A stretch of DNA of 22,145 nucleotides from JADJAH01 sp964615795. Its GTDB lineage: Bacteria > Bacteroidota > Ignavibacteria > Tepidaquicellales > Tepidaquicellaceae. Under the pieces are notes generated by a model. The model was not told the DNA's origin. It saw only the letters and a list, made by a program, of their open reading frames with translations, and did no database searches. The position numbers and the translations under genes were made by a program. Location: the NCBI GenBank assembly GCA_964615795.1, contig CAZTQR010000054.1:1-22145 (forward strand), given 5' to 3'. Position 1 is the first letter of the stretch. Each line of letters begins with the position of its first letter. Shown piece by piece: positions 7,492 through 15,456 of the stretch.

Positions 7492-10110
7492 ATGAACGAA
7501 CAATTCATCATTTCCTCAGAACTAATTTCAGAGCAATATGACACTCCATTTGCCGACAGCAACCGCGAGAGAGAAGCCCCGGAGAATTCATTGAATTTCT
7601 ATGATACTTTGTACACAGACCTTGAGAGTCCGTTTACAAGTTTCTCGGGATTCAATGATGAGGAAAGAAGCTTTTCCCCGGTAGCAAGAGAAATATATGA
7701 ATTTGTTGGGGAACTGAACGATTATGAATTTCCGGAATCACTGTATGAACTTGTTGCAGATATGGAAAGTCAATTTGAGGGATATTTGTTCAGTAATGAG
7801 TTAAAAGGTGCCAGGCTTAATGAAGCCGTTCACACAAAGGGTGTACAGTATATGGCACCTCTGATAGAAAGAACTGAAACACTTCTTAACGAAGCTGCAG
7901 AACATTTCTCATCAAATGTCTTTAAGACAATAGACGAGTCCGAAGTAGAAAGATACTTCAACGAATTGGGACAGAGAGATCTTGGATTGCGTCCCGCTCA
8001 AGAGCAATTTGCAAGGAGGTTTTTGAAGAAAGTTAAGAAAGCGGCAAGTAAGGCATTAAAGGGAGTAAGTAAATTAATGCCATTGGGAATTTTGATGCGC
8101 AAACTGTCAAGACTGGTAAGGCCTCTGCTTGACAGAGTGTTGAGACTCGCAATCAACAAACTGCCTGAAAACCTGAGAGCTGATGCTCAGAAGCTTGCTG
8201 ATGCATTAATGAAAAGGAAAACCGGGAATACGTCCGCAGACACTCCGAAAGATACTGACAATAATACTTCCGGTGACTCCGCTCAGCAATCCTCTTCTTC
8301 TCCTGACTCTTCAGAAGGCAATCCCGTGGAAACACCATCTACCGGCAGCGTAGAGGCAGTAGAAAAAGAACTTGATGTAAAGTTTGCCAGTTTGGTATTT
8401 GCCGAGACAGAATCTGAGATTGAGGAGGAAATGATAAATTATGAATCCGGCGTTTATGGTAATATCATGGCTTCGGAGATTCAGAATGAATATGGCGGTG
8501 TATCGGAATCTCCCGCTGATCTAAATGAAGCACTTAGCACCTTAGCTTCGGATCTGAAGAACCTGAGGGAAGGTGAAAGTGCACAGCCCGCGATTGAGAA
8601 GTTCTTGCCGGTTGCTATCATGGCAGCAAAGCCGCTTATTAAAACGGGAATCAGGATTATTGGGAGAAAGAAGGTTATCAACTTCCTGGCTAACATACTT
8701 TCAAAGCTAATCTCAAAACATTTGCCTGAATCCAGCGCAAAACCATTGGCAAGAGGAATTGTCAGTTTGGGAATGGGTGCAATTGGATTTGAAACTTATG
8801 AGGCCGAAAGTCCTGATGTTGTCTACGAGATTATTGCAAACACTGTTAATGATACAATTCGCAATATGGAAGGCATAAGCGAACAAGTAGTGGCTGATCA
8901 ACAGCAGTTCATGAGATCATCTCTTATGGCTTTTGAGAGAGCCGCGGCCGATAATTTCCCCGCCTCTTCTTTGCGTCCAAGTTCGAGGGTTACTTCCGCA
9001 GAAGGTGCATGGATACCAAAGCCAAGAGGAGCGAGGATACATCTGTACAAGAAGTTTACACACGTTTTTCCTGTAACGATCACAAAAGAAATTTCCGATA
9101 ACATCCAGACATTTCGGGGATTGAAGCTTTCACAGTTCCTGAGGGACAAGCTAGGGCTTGATACCGATAAAGATATTCAGGCAAGGGTGCATTTGTATGA
9201 AGGCATAACAGGTACCCGATTGAGTCAGATAAGCCAGTATGATAATGCTCCCGGCCTTAAGGGGTCATTTGGTTACAGGCAACTTCATCCTCTTTCCGTG
9301 CGTGCGGCCAGTTTGCTCTTTCAAAGGCCGGGGCTAGGAAGGAATTTTGGCACACAATATACGACTTCACGATACAAAACTGCTGTCGGTCAGAGATTCT
9401 ACTATTTGGAGATTCCCGGTGCGAATTTAAAGGTGATTCCAAGGTATTCGGCTGACAGAGTCGGACGATCGAACGAAACAACGGAATCTGAGAATCCCGT
9501 CCCCGCAGTTCCAAATTCCAACGATCTTCAGGTTGTTCTTGATTTGATTAATGCAAAGATAAAGCTCAACTATTTCATAAGCGAAAATGACTCAATAAAG
9601 CTCTCAGAACAGCTCGCAAACAGTAGCTGGATCGAAGCATTAAACTTGTTCAGGATCTCCTTTACGGATGCTTTGAGAAGAGTTATGATCTTTGAGATCG
9701 GGTCAAAAGTTAAGATTCTGAAAGAAGGCTCATTCGCAAACTATGTATATGAATACGAAGACTTGAACGAATCTTTCATTCCGGTCTTTCTTAGTTCGGC
9801 GGCAAAAGCTGCGGGCATGAAGTTGCTTGAAGGGCTTGTTGAAAAACTCGGCACATTGGCAATGGAGTCAATTACGAATTTCTTCAAACTCAAGAAGGAT
9901 CAGTTCATTGCGAAACAGCAACTTCCTCTCGATGGAGTCACAGTTAAAGTAGTATATCACAATGTGGCCGGACTTGCACCAATAAGTGCATGGCTTGGAT
10001 TAATGAACAGGAGTTTGTCTGTTGGTCACTTAACCTCATTGGCAACTATGACACTGCCAATTCCGAATCTGCCGGAAATTCTTATTGAAGGAGGAAAGAC
10101 CTTTGAATAG
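7492..10110 (+). CDS. Large multidomain operon protein with acidic leader and cationic amphipathic helices
   Basis: 872 residues, first gene of the operon; ATG preceded by GGAAG at a spacing of about 6. No Sec signal peptide. Residues 1-60 are an acidic leader with YDTPF (16-20) and LYTDLESPF (40-48). Residues 170-242 are strongly cationic and amphipathic (FARRFLKKVKKAASKALKGV onward). A Ser/Thr/Asp-rich linker follows (243-285), then a second hydrophobic and cationic segment (365-430: FLPVAIMAAKPLIKTGIRII, LSKLISKHLPESSAKPLARG) that resembles the first. Residues 510-650 form a mixed domain (RGARIHLYKKFTHVFPV, FLRDKLGLDTDKDIQARVHL, GQRFYYLEIPGA). The C-terminus (680-872) is a further helical and beta region. 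I recall similar proteins in diverse bacteria but no function. Membrane interaction or a carrier role for partner proteins is inference. It overlaps the next gene by 8 bases. Confidence 0.88.
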   Translation: MNEQFIISSELISEQYDTPFADSNREREAPENSLNFYDTLYTDLESPFTSFSGFNDEERSFSPVAREIYEFVGELNDYEFPESLYELVADMESQFEGYLFSNELKGARLNEAVHTKGVQYMAPLIERTETLLNEAAEHFSSNVFKTIDESEVERYFNELGQRDLGLRPAQEQFARRFLKKVKKAASKALKGVSKLMPLGILMRKLSRLVRPLLDRVLRLAINKLPENLRADAQKLADALMKRKTGNTSADTPKDTDNNTSGDSAQQSSSSPDSSEGNPVETPSTGSVEAVEKELDVKFASLVFAETESEIEEEMINYESGVYGNIMASEIQNEYGGVSESPADLNEALSTLASDLKNLREGESAQPAIEKFLPVAIMAAKPLIKTGIRIIGRKKVINFLANILSKLISKHLPESSAKPLARGIVSLGMGAIGFETYEAESPDVVYEIIANTVNDTIRNMEGISEQVVADQQQFMRSSLMAFERAAADNFPASSLRPSSRVTSAEGAWIPKPRGARIHLYKKFTHVFPVTITKEISDNIQTFRGLKLSQFLRDKLGLDTDKDIQARVHLYEGITGTRLSQISQYDNAPGLKGSFGYRQLHPLSVRAASLLFQRPGLGRNFGTQYTTSRYKTAVGQRFYYLEIPGANLKVIPRYSADRVGRSNETTESENPVPAVPNSNDLQVVLDLINAKIKLNYFISENDSIKLSEQLANSSWIEALNLFRISFTDALRRVMIFEIGSKVKILKEGSFANYVYEYEDLNESFIPVFLSSAAKAAGMKLLEGLVEKLGTLAMESITNFFKLKKDQFIAKQQLPLDGVTVKVVYHNVAGLAPISAWLGLMNRSLSVGHLTSLATMTLPIPNLPEILIEGGKTFE
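10088..10094 (+). promoter_or_regulatory. Strong Shine-Dalgarno inside the end of the 872-residue gene
   Basis: AAGGAGG lies 8 bases before a TTG at 10103. This spacing selects that TTG, rather than the in-frame TTG at 10085, as the start of the metallopeptidase gene. The stop of the upstream gene (TAG, 10108-10110) lies just inside the new gene, which suggests translational coupling. Confidence 0.7.
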
Positions 10111-11368
10111 CAGTACGTTCACATATGGCACAGAAAGCGCCTCGCTGCGTAGACAGTTAACGCATTGGAGGGTTGCATCAATGAGGTTAAAGAATCTGAG
10201 CAATGTACTTTCCGTATCTTCGTGGTCAGGAGTTGATGAGTCAATACGATCAAGCCTGAAACAGACGTTCGACAGAACAATAAGTACTTTGGTTGACCTT
10301 TCCAGGGAAGCCGACATTGAGATTGACAGTAATCCTGATGAAGGCAAGATTAAGAAAATGAAATCACAAGTACTGAGACTTCGCAATCAATATGTAAGGG
10401 CTGAAGAGACCATAAACTTCTACACTGTGGCAGTAAATTCAAGAGTTAATACTAACGTTGCTTCCTTGCTACGTGCGTGCGACATTTTTTGCATCAGGAG
10501 CATGAAATCAATACTTGATCCCCTGGGATTGAGTACGCCATTAGTTCTTACATATCTTGACAAAGGTCTCGGAGCTTCAATACTTAAAGCGGGTTTGAGG
10601 CTTTGGGATGGCAGTATTAGTGAGGTAGCTGCGATCAAGATCACCTACCATAACCTGTTCAGGCCTACTGCAATTATTCATGAAACCGGTCATCAGATTG
10701 CGCACATTCTTGGCTGGACCGAAGAGCTCTCAAGATCACTTCACACAGGGTTAAGCCGTTATGGCGTTAATGTGAGAGAGGCCTATTCCTCATGGGCAAG
10801 TGAAATTACTGCCGATGCATTTAGTTTTGCACATACCGGTTTTGGTTCGGTAGCAGCGTTAAATGATGTAGTGTCGGGTGATCATTATACTGTATTTTCG
10901 TTCAGGAGAAATGATCCGCATCCCATCAGCTATGTCCGGGTTCTGCTTTGTTTAGAAATGTGCAAACAATGTTACGGCACTGGTCCCTGGGACGATCTGA
11001 AGAATTCATTCACATCAGAATATGACATTGAGCTTGCAGGTTCATCAAAGATCCTGACAGAAGAATGTGTTGCCGCCATACCCGATGCCACAAGAATAAT
11101 ACTCAATGACAAATGCAGTTGTTTTGGCGGCAGGTCATTGACTGATCTCATTGATCCACGGAATGTCAGCCCGCGCTCACTTGAGAAACTTGAATATCTT
11201 GCCGGTCCTGCCTTGTATAAGTCTCATGCCTGGATATGGAAAGAATCTTTGCGTATTCTCGCCCTTCTCAGCTATAAGATCGGCAGGGGAGAAGGAGCAC
11301 TTGAACCATATTATCAGCTTCAACAGGATTTCATGAGAGAACTTGGCTTTGCAATTGAACTGAACTGA
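10103..11368 (+). CDS. Zinc metallopeptidase with HExGH motif
   Basis: 421 residues from TTG at 10103, chosen because AAGGAGG precedes it by 8 bases. The catalytic core is IIHETGHQIAHILGW, with H193, E194 and H197 as the HExxH motif. A second acidic motif (WASEITADAFSF, E234 and D238) about 40 residues later is a likely third zinc ligand region in gluzincin style. Downstream, DPHPISYVRVLLCLEMCKQC is a further distinctive block. The N-terminal ~120 residues are helical and charged. No signal peptide or membrane segment. It overlaps the preceding gene by 8 bases, so the two are probably made in a fixed ratio. Substrate unknown; it could mature the 872-residue partner or act on a target. I recall similar proteins in other phyla without a named function. 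Confidence 0.87.
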   Translation: MNSSTFTYGTESASLRRQLTHWRVASMRLKNLSNVLSVSSWSGVDESIRSSLKQTFDRTISTLVDLSREADIEIDSNPDEGKIKKMKSQVLRLRNQYVRAEETINFYTVAVNSRVNTNVASLLRACDIFCIRSMKSILDPLGLSTPLVLTYLDKGLGASILKAGLRLWDGSISEVAAIKITYHNLFRPTAIIHETGHQIAHILGWTEELSRSLHTGLSRYGVNVREAYSSWASEITADAFSFAHTGFGSVAALNDVVSGDHYTVFSFRRNDPHPISYVRVLLCLEMCKQCYGTGPWDDLKNSFTSEYDIELAGSSKILTEECVAAIPDATRIILNDKCSCFGGRSLTDLIDPRNVSPRSLEKLEYLAGPALYKSHAWIWKESLRILALLSYKIGRGEGALEPYYQLQQDFMRELGFAIELN

Positions 11369-11393
11369 AGAGAAACCTAAACTGAAAAAACAA

Positions 11394-11801
11394 ATGGCAC
11401 ACAGGGAAAAGATTAGTCCAAGCAATGACCCGGATTCTCTGCAAGACTACAATGAACAGTCTACCATTGCAGATAAAGATACATATCTGCAAAAATGCAG
11501 GAAGGAAAATGCAGACAAAGTAACAAAGGAGTGGTTAACACTTTACGATGAATATGAGCGACTTGCAATGTTCAAGACCGAAATCAGAAATGGATTGCAT
11601 TGCATGGAGGATTCCGTGAAGAGGATAATGGCAATAGGAACCTTCATGGAAGTGGATGCAAAAATGATGAGCATAAGGCAACGCCTTCTGAAAATGCTCA
11701 ACTGCCGGGAGGAGAGTGCAGAGAGCCCCTCCGGATCGAAAACCAAATCGAATCTGCTATTTGTCAGGCAGGGCATAGTTCAAATACGGCCGGTAAAATA
11801 A
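11394..11801 (+). CDS. Small helical/coiled-coil operon protein
   Basis: 135 residues, starting 25 bp after the metallopeptidase stop. Residues about 30-105 are charged and probably form long helices (DKVTKEWLTLYDEYERLAMF; DAKMMSIRQRLLKMLNC). The N-terminus is polar and likely disordered, and the C-terminus ends in a basic stretch with a short beta-like segment (LLFVRQGIVQIRPVK). No family recognised. Its size and position between an effector-like enzyme and the next protein would suit a chaperone, adaptor or immunity protein, but nothing in the sequence decides this. No Shine-Dalgarno seen. Codon pattern and operon spacing support a real gene. Confidence 0.7.
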   Translation: MAHREKISPSNDPDSLQDYNEQSTIADKDTYLQKCRKENADKVTKEWLTLYDEYERLAMFKTEIRNGLHCMEDSVKRIMAIGTFMEVDAKMMSIRQRLLKMLNCREESAESPSGSKTKSNLLFVRQGIVQIRPVK

Positions 11802-11879
11802 CGGGTCAGTCACTTAGCAGCGTCACTCCCGAACAAGAAATTTGAATCTTGCTTTTAAACATCAAACCAACATAAAGAC

Positions 11880-13202
11880 ATGGACATACTCGACAATATC
11901 ATTTATGCGTTACATCACAGCCCTCTTCGACCCAGCGATAGCGCACTGAATCCCCGCACAATTGATGCAGATAACAAGATCACGAGTGATTTTCTTTTGA
12001 ACGCTGAAAATCCAAATGAAGGTACACTTTCTGTAGAGAGCACAGGGCGACACTCATATGATACTGATCACAAAATGGCTTTGTGCTCATTGCCTGATGT
12101 TGCGGTAGTTGAAAAGGCAATTAGCCGCCATTGGTTTGACATAAGAGACAGAGTTTACTATACAAGCGGCGGTGTATTTTCTGATGCAAATGCTATAGCA
12201 AATAACGAAATATACACATCGTTTTCTGAGGGCAGTACTTACCACCTGATCTATGCATATCTGATTGAAAATACCAGGATCATCCAGATCTTTGAGAAAA
12301 TGTTAGATTTGTACATGCAGGATGAGACACTCGGAATTGCCGATGATGATGAATCTTTCAGATGGATAATCAACACTGAGCAGCTATTCTACAAAATTGA
12401 CCTGCCAAGGGCAACCAACATCAGAAGTCTGATAAGGCCCAGCAATGATGCTTCGAGACGCAATGCCTATTGGAGAATGTTCGGAATGGATCTCGCTTTT
12501 GGAGATTCGACCTCTGGGCCTGCACAGCTATCATACCATAAGGCAATAACCTCAAATCAGCAATTCATCGTCCTGTTTGAGAAGTTCCTAACGGAAATAT
12601 GGCAGGGATACATAAATGCAAGTAACACTTCCGGACCAAACACAACAGACACAAATATCATAGTTGATCTGGCAACCGAAATCCAGGAGATGCTGATTGC
12701 CAGAAGAGGGTTGTCCGCACGTTCTACAACTGTATATCATGACCAGAACTTATCCCGCGAAGAATTCTCTTCAGTTCTGATTTGTTCTTGGCTTACGTTT
12801 GTTATTTCTTACGATTCTCCAATGGTTCAGTTCCTCAATTGTCAATCAAGCAGTATTGGTGAGAGATTATTGAAGATTGGAGCAAAGGTTGGCATAAAAG
12901 CTCACAGCAAATGCCAGACATTGTTTGAAATGGCCGGAGCGGCATCTTCAGTCTTGACGACCATCGAATTGGGCGGAGTGTTTGATGATGAGGTCAGCGC
13001 ACAGGAGCTATTGAGAAGCTTGCTGAGTTCGGGCAGTTCTGACTTTGAGATAGTAGCCTTAATGACTGACTTACTGACATTAATTAATAACTGGGAAAAG
13101 GCCACCGGCCACAGGATTAAAAATCCCGAATCAAACATAAGGGGAGTTGTTAGCATATCTTCGAGGAGTACAAACGGCAGACAGCAAACAGCTAAAGTGT
13201 GA
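11880..13202 (+). CDS. Conserved-looking 440-residue protein of unknown function
   Basis: 440 residues from the ATG at 11880, 78 bp after the small helical gene. No signal peptide. The first ~75 residues are polar and low in hydrophobics. The core (about 80-415) is helical, with blocks that look constrained: RDRVYYTSGGVFSDANAIAN, RRNAYWRMFGMDLAFGD, LSREEFSSVLICSWLTFVIS, MVQFLNCQSSSIGERLLKIG, INNWEKATGHRIKN. There are several cysteines (LNCQ, HSKCQ) but no standard metal or catalytic motif. I have an impression of related proteins in other bacteria next to similar metallopeptidases, but cannot name a family. It may be a structural or adaptor component shared by this kind of operon. Confidence 0.83.
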   Translation: MDILDNIIYALHHSPLRPSDSALNPRTIDADNKITSDFLLNAENPNEGTLSVESTGRHSYDTDHKMALCSLPDVAVVEKAISRHWFDIRDRVYYTSGGVFSDANAIANNEIYTSFSEGSTYHLIYAYLIENTRIIQIFEKMLDLYMQDETLGIADDDESFRWIINTEQLFYKIDLPRATNIRSLIRPSNDASRRNAYWRMFGMDLAFGDSTSGPAQLSYHKAITSNQQFIVLFEKFLTEIWQGYINASNTSGPNTTDTNIIVDLATEIQEMLIARRGLSARSTTVYHDQNLSREEFSSVLICSWLTFVISYDSPMVQFLNCQSSSIGERLLKIGAKVGIKAHSKCQTLFEMAGAASSVLTTIELGGVFDDEVSAQELLRSLLSSGSSDFEIVALMTDLLTLINNWEKATGHRIKNPESNIRGVVSISSRSTNGRQQTAKV

Positions 13203-13259
13203 TCAGTGACCAAATCATCTGAATATTCCGGTAATCATCTTAAACTACAGCAGTGAATT

Positions 13260-15017
13260 GTGAATAATGAAGACTTTTTTCAGTTGGAATCGCAATCTCC
13301 GTTTCTAACAGATACGGAAATGAACAACTACATTGAGGAATCCGAGGACCTGTACACAGATTTCGGAGACCCTGGACGAAATCCCGATGTTGCACAAGTC
13401 AGCGAAGAAATATTTTATGAGTCAGACCGTGCCCAAATTAACGACGATAAACTTCTGCCAGGACCAACAGATGAAATTTACAATGAACTTGAAAGCGGCT
13501 CATTTGCTGTTTCAACATTTGATTTCAACAAGAGACACGCTGAGATTGTACTGGATGCAATGAATTCAGGGTTTGTGGGAAGTGCCTTTGGATCAAAGGA
13601 GCAATTGCAGAGCATTGTCAACGGAAACAAGGTGCTGGAAGTTGATCCCGGAAAGCAGATCATTCAGATTCTCCCGTTGATTAGCCATATATCAGCAATG
13701 GCTAAGAGAATGAATTTCAATGATATTATTATCGGAAGTTTTATAAGGGGCAGGAACAATTCGGGTAAATGTGTGGGACATTGTGAAGGGAGATGTATTG
13801 ACATAAATTTCAAGGGCGGCAGTTTTGACTTACCGGGTGCCGTAAGAATGGTGATTAACATTTTCAATTATTTGCTGAGTCTAGATCCCGGATTGAGATC
13901 AAACTTAGGTATTGGACTTCCATTGCAGGGCGAATTTTTCGGAAGAGTGAACATCGAAAAATTTAGATCGGTAAGCCCCGATCTGATTAAGAATTTAGAG
14001 TTGAAAAAAATTATACCCCAATTAGGATTTCTATTTCCCGATAACGACAATCACTTGCATATTCAAATCCGGCTGAACCAACCTTATCCCTTGGCAAAGC
14101 CAGAAAGTGAGTCGGCCAATATTGAAATGAAGGAAATTGTAACACAGCATTTCTATGAGGATCATTTTGAGACAGAGGATTTTATTCAGGACGAAATTTC
14201 AGAAGACGAATATACGAGAGATCCCATCTTAAGATCGAGATATGCATCTATTCAGGCTTACAGAGATATTAGGGCTGTTGTAACCGGTTGGGGTGTATCC
14301 AATCCTGCACTTTATATTTCCGGATGCATTCAGGATTGGAACAATTCAAGCAACTCAGTCAGGATGCACTTTGGGAGTTTTGATGGAAATCCACGAACCT
14401 CCTATCTCAATCTGAAAAGACTTTATGCAGTCAAGGGTATTTCCAATCTTGCGGTTTACATTGCGAGCAGTATTGTGAATATAACTTTTTTCAGCAGAAG
14501 AACGCCCGGACACAAAGACTTAAGAACAGCTTTGGATGCAACTGCAAGAAATCTTATCTCTTTGGGCAAGAATTATTCACTGGAGAATGGTACATGGTCA
14601 TTTGTGCCTCGTACATTCAACGATAATATAAATATGTTGTCGAATCATGCTTTGGGAAAAGCAATAGATATAAATCCTGGCAATAATCCTCATATAAAGG
14701 ATAACAGGGAGTTTCTAATTATTGATACTGTATGCAGAAGCGTACTACCAAATGGACTGCTGGCCACGTCTGACCCAGTTACTTTGGCAGCGGCCAGCAA
14801 TCACTTCCGCAGAGCTTTCAATGAGTCCTGGATAAGTCAGCAAAGAGATCCGACAATCATTTCCGCTATCAATGGTAAGAGATCAAGTCTAGATCTATAT
14901 TCCTCCAAAGGATTCTTCAATCTTGATGTTGCATTAGTTAATGAATTGATCCGATCAGGGCTAAAATGGGGAGGAAGCTGGAGGGATTCAAAGGACTTCA
15001 TGCATTTTGAACTGTGA
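13260..15017 (+). CDS. Two-domain LAS/M15-type zinc peptidase (predicted peptidoglycan hydrolase)
   Basis: 585 residues from GTG at 13260; an in-frame TGA six bases upstream leaves no earlier start. Residues 1-40 form an acidic leader with SPF (13-15) and LYTDF (31-35), like the 872-residue protein. Domain 1 (about 85-275) has the LAS zinc pattern: H174-x6-D181 within CVGHCEGRCIDIN, and HLH at 265-267. Domain 2 (about 400-585) is an M15-type D,D- or L,D-peptidase: SNHALGKAIDINP with H463 and D470, then GGSWRDSKDFMHFEL with D579 and H582. Such enzymes cut peptide stems of peptidoglycan. No Sec signal is seen, so it needs lysis or a dedicated route to reach the wall. It is the last gene of the operon and its 3' end lies in the right repeat. 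Three cysteines (171, 175, 179) surround the first zinc histidine, which is unusual. Confidence 0.9.
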   Translation: MNNEDFFQLESQSPFLTDTEMNNYIEESEDLYTDFGDPGRNPDVAQVSEEIFYESDRAQINDDKLLPGPTDEIYNELESGSFAVSTFDFNKRHAEIVLDAMNSGFVGSAFGSKEQLQSIVNGNKVLEVDPGKQIIQILPLISHISAMAKRMNFNDIIIGSFIRGRNNSGKCVGHCEGRCIDINFKGGSFDLPGAVRMVINIFNYLLSLDPGLRSNLGIGLPLQGEFFGRVNIEKFRSVSPDLIKNLELKKIIPQLGFLFPDNDNHLHIQIRLNQPYPLAKPESESANIEMKEIVTQHFYEDHFETEDFIQDEISEDEYTRDPILRSRYASIQAYRDIRAVVTGWGVSNPALYISGCIQDWNNSSNSVRMHFGSFDGNPRTSYLNLKRLYAVKGISNLAVYIASSIVNITFFSRRTPGHKDLRTALDATARNLISLGKNYSLENGTWSFVPRTFNDNINMLSNHALGKAIDINPGNNPHIKDNREFLIIDTVCRSVLPNGLLATSDPVTLAAASNHFRRAFNESWISQQRDPTIISAINGKRSSLDLYSSKGFFNLDVALVNELIRSGLKWGGSWRDSKDFMHFEL

Positions 15018-15106
15018 TCGGTCGGACAGAAGGAATGATTCATTATGACATATACCCAAGCGCTGACTGCTCAAGATCACTTTACGGCAATTGCAGTATG
15101 TCATGC
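14983..15106 (+). repeat. 124-bp direct repeat, right copy
   Basis: Identical to 6517-6640 at 122 of 124 positions. It contains the last 11 codons and stop of the intact M15 gene, then 89 bp that include an AGAAGGA and an ATG at 15045. The right edge at 15106 falls inside the 3' end of a minus-strand frame (15082-15396), whose last seven sense codons and stop are therefore repeat-derived. Confidence 0.95.
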
Positions 15107-15396
15107 TCTGGCCTCTGCTTATCTGACCGCAACTTTACAATTTCCGGTCCTACAAAATAACCTGCCCGGTATCTGAAAACATCACACGGATATTCGGCAT
15201 GGAACGATCCGGAATTCCCGTCGCTGTTAGAAAAAGTCTTGCGGCAATATGATTTCAGCTCTGCTAGACTTCCCCGGCAATCTTCAATCCATTCAGCTAT
15301 ATTCTGCTCAATGAAATGATCCGCCCACATCGCTTTAGTTTCCGAAATCCCGGGCGCCTGCTTTGTGAAGCAGGTTGCAATGCGTTCCGTAATCAA
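15082..15396 (-). CDS. Possible small protein, 3' end supplied by the repeat
   Basis: 104 residues from a TTG at 15396; no Shine-Dalgarno seen. The composition is plausible for a real protein (ETKAMWADHFIEQNIAEWIE, then HAEYPCDVFRYRAGYFVGPE), but no family is recognised. The frame is open without a break from the stop codon of the upstream paralogue (TAA, 15457-15459), in the same frame, for 124 codons. The last residues (HDILQLP) are encoded by the 124-bp repeat, so this may be a gene truncated when the repeat or cassette arrived. A non-coding open frame remains possible. Confidence 0.35.
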   Translation of the reverse strand: MITERIATCFTKQAPGISETKAMWADHFIEQNIAEWIEDCRGSLAELKSYCRKTFSNSDGNSGSFHAEYPCDVFRYRAGYFVGPEIVKLRSDKQRPEHDILQLP

Positions 15397-15456
15397 CCGC
15401 CTGCCTGTGTGAATTCTGTCGGATTGATTCCTGAAATTGAAAGTTGTATCGGCTGT

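Noticed and set aside
11177..11425. Minus-strand 82-codon frame with hydrophobic N-terminus
   Set aside because: Antisense to the end of the metallopeptidase gene and the start of the next gene; no independent support.
13790..13800. Haem-binding motif near CVGHCEGRC in the M15 protein
   Set aside because: The order is C-x2-H-C, not C-x2-C-H, and the histidine is explained by the LAS zinc pattern H-x6-D.
6517..15106. Insertion sequence or integrase-type element
   Set aside because: The repeats are direct and no transposase or integrase frame lies within or beside them. The intact gene lies inside the block instead of reading into it, which is not the usual att-site arrangement.
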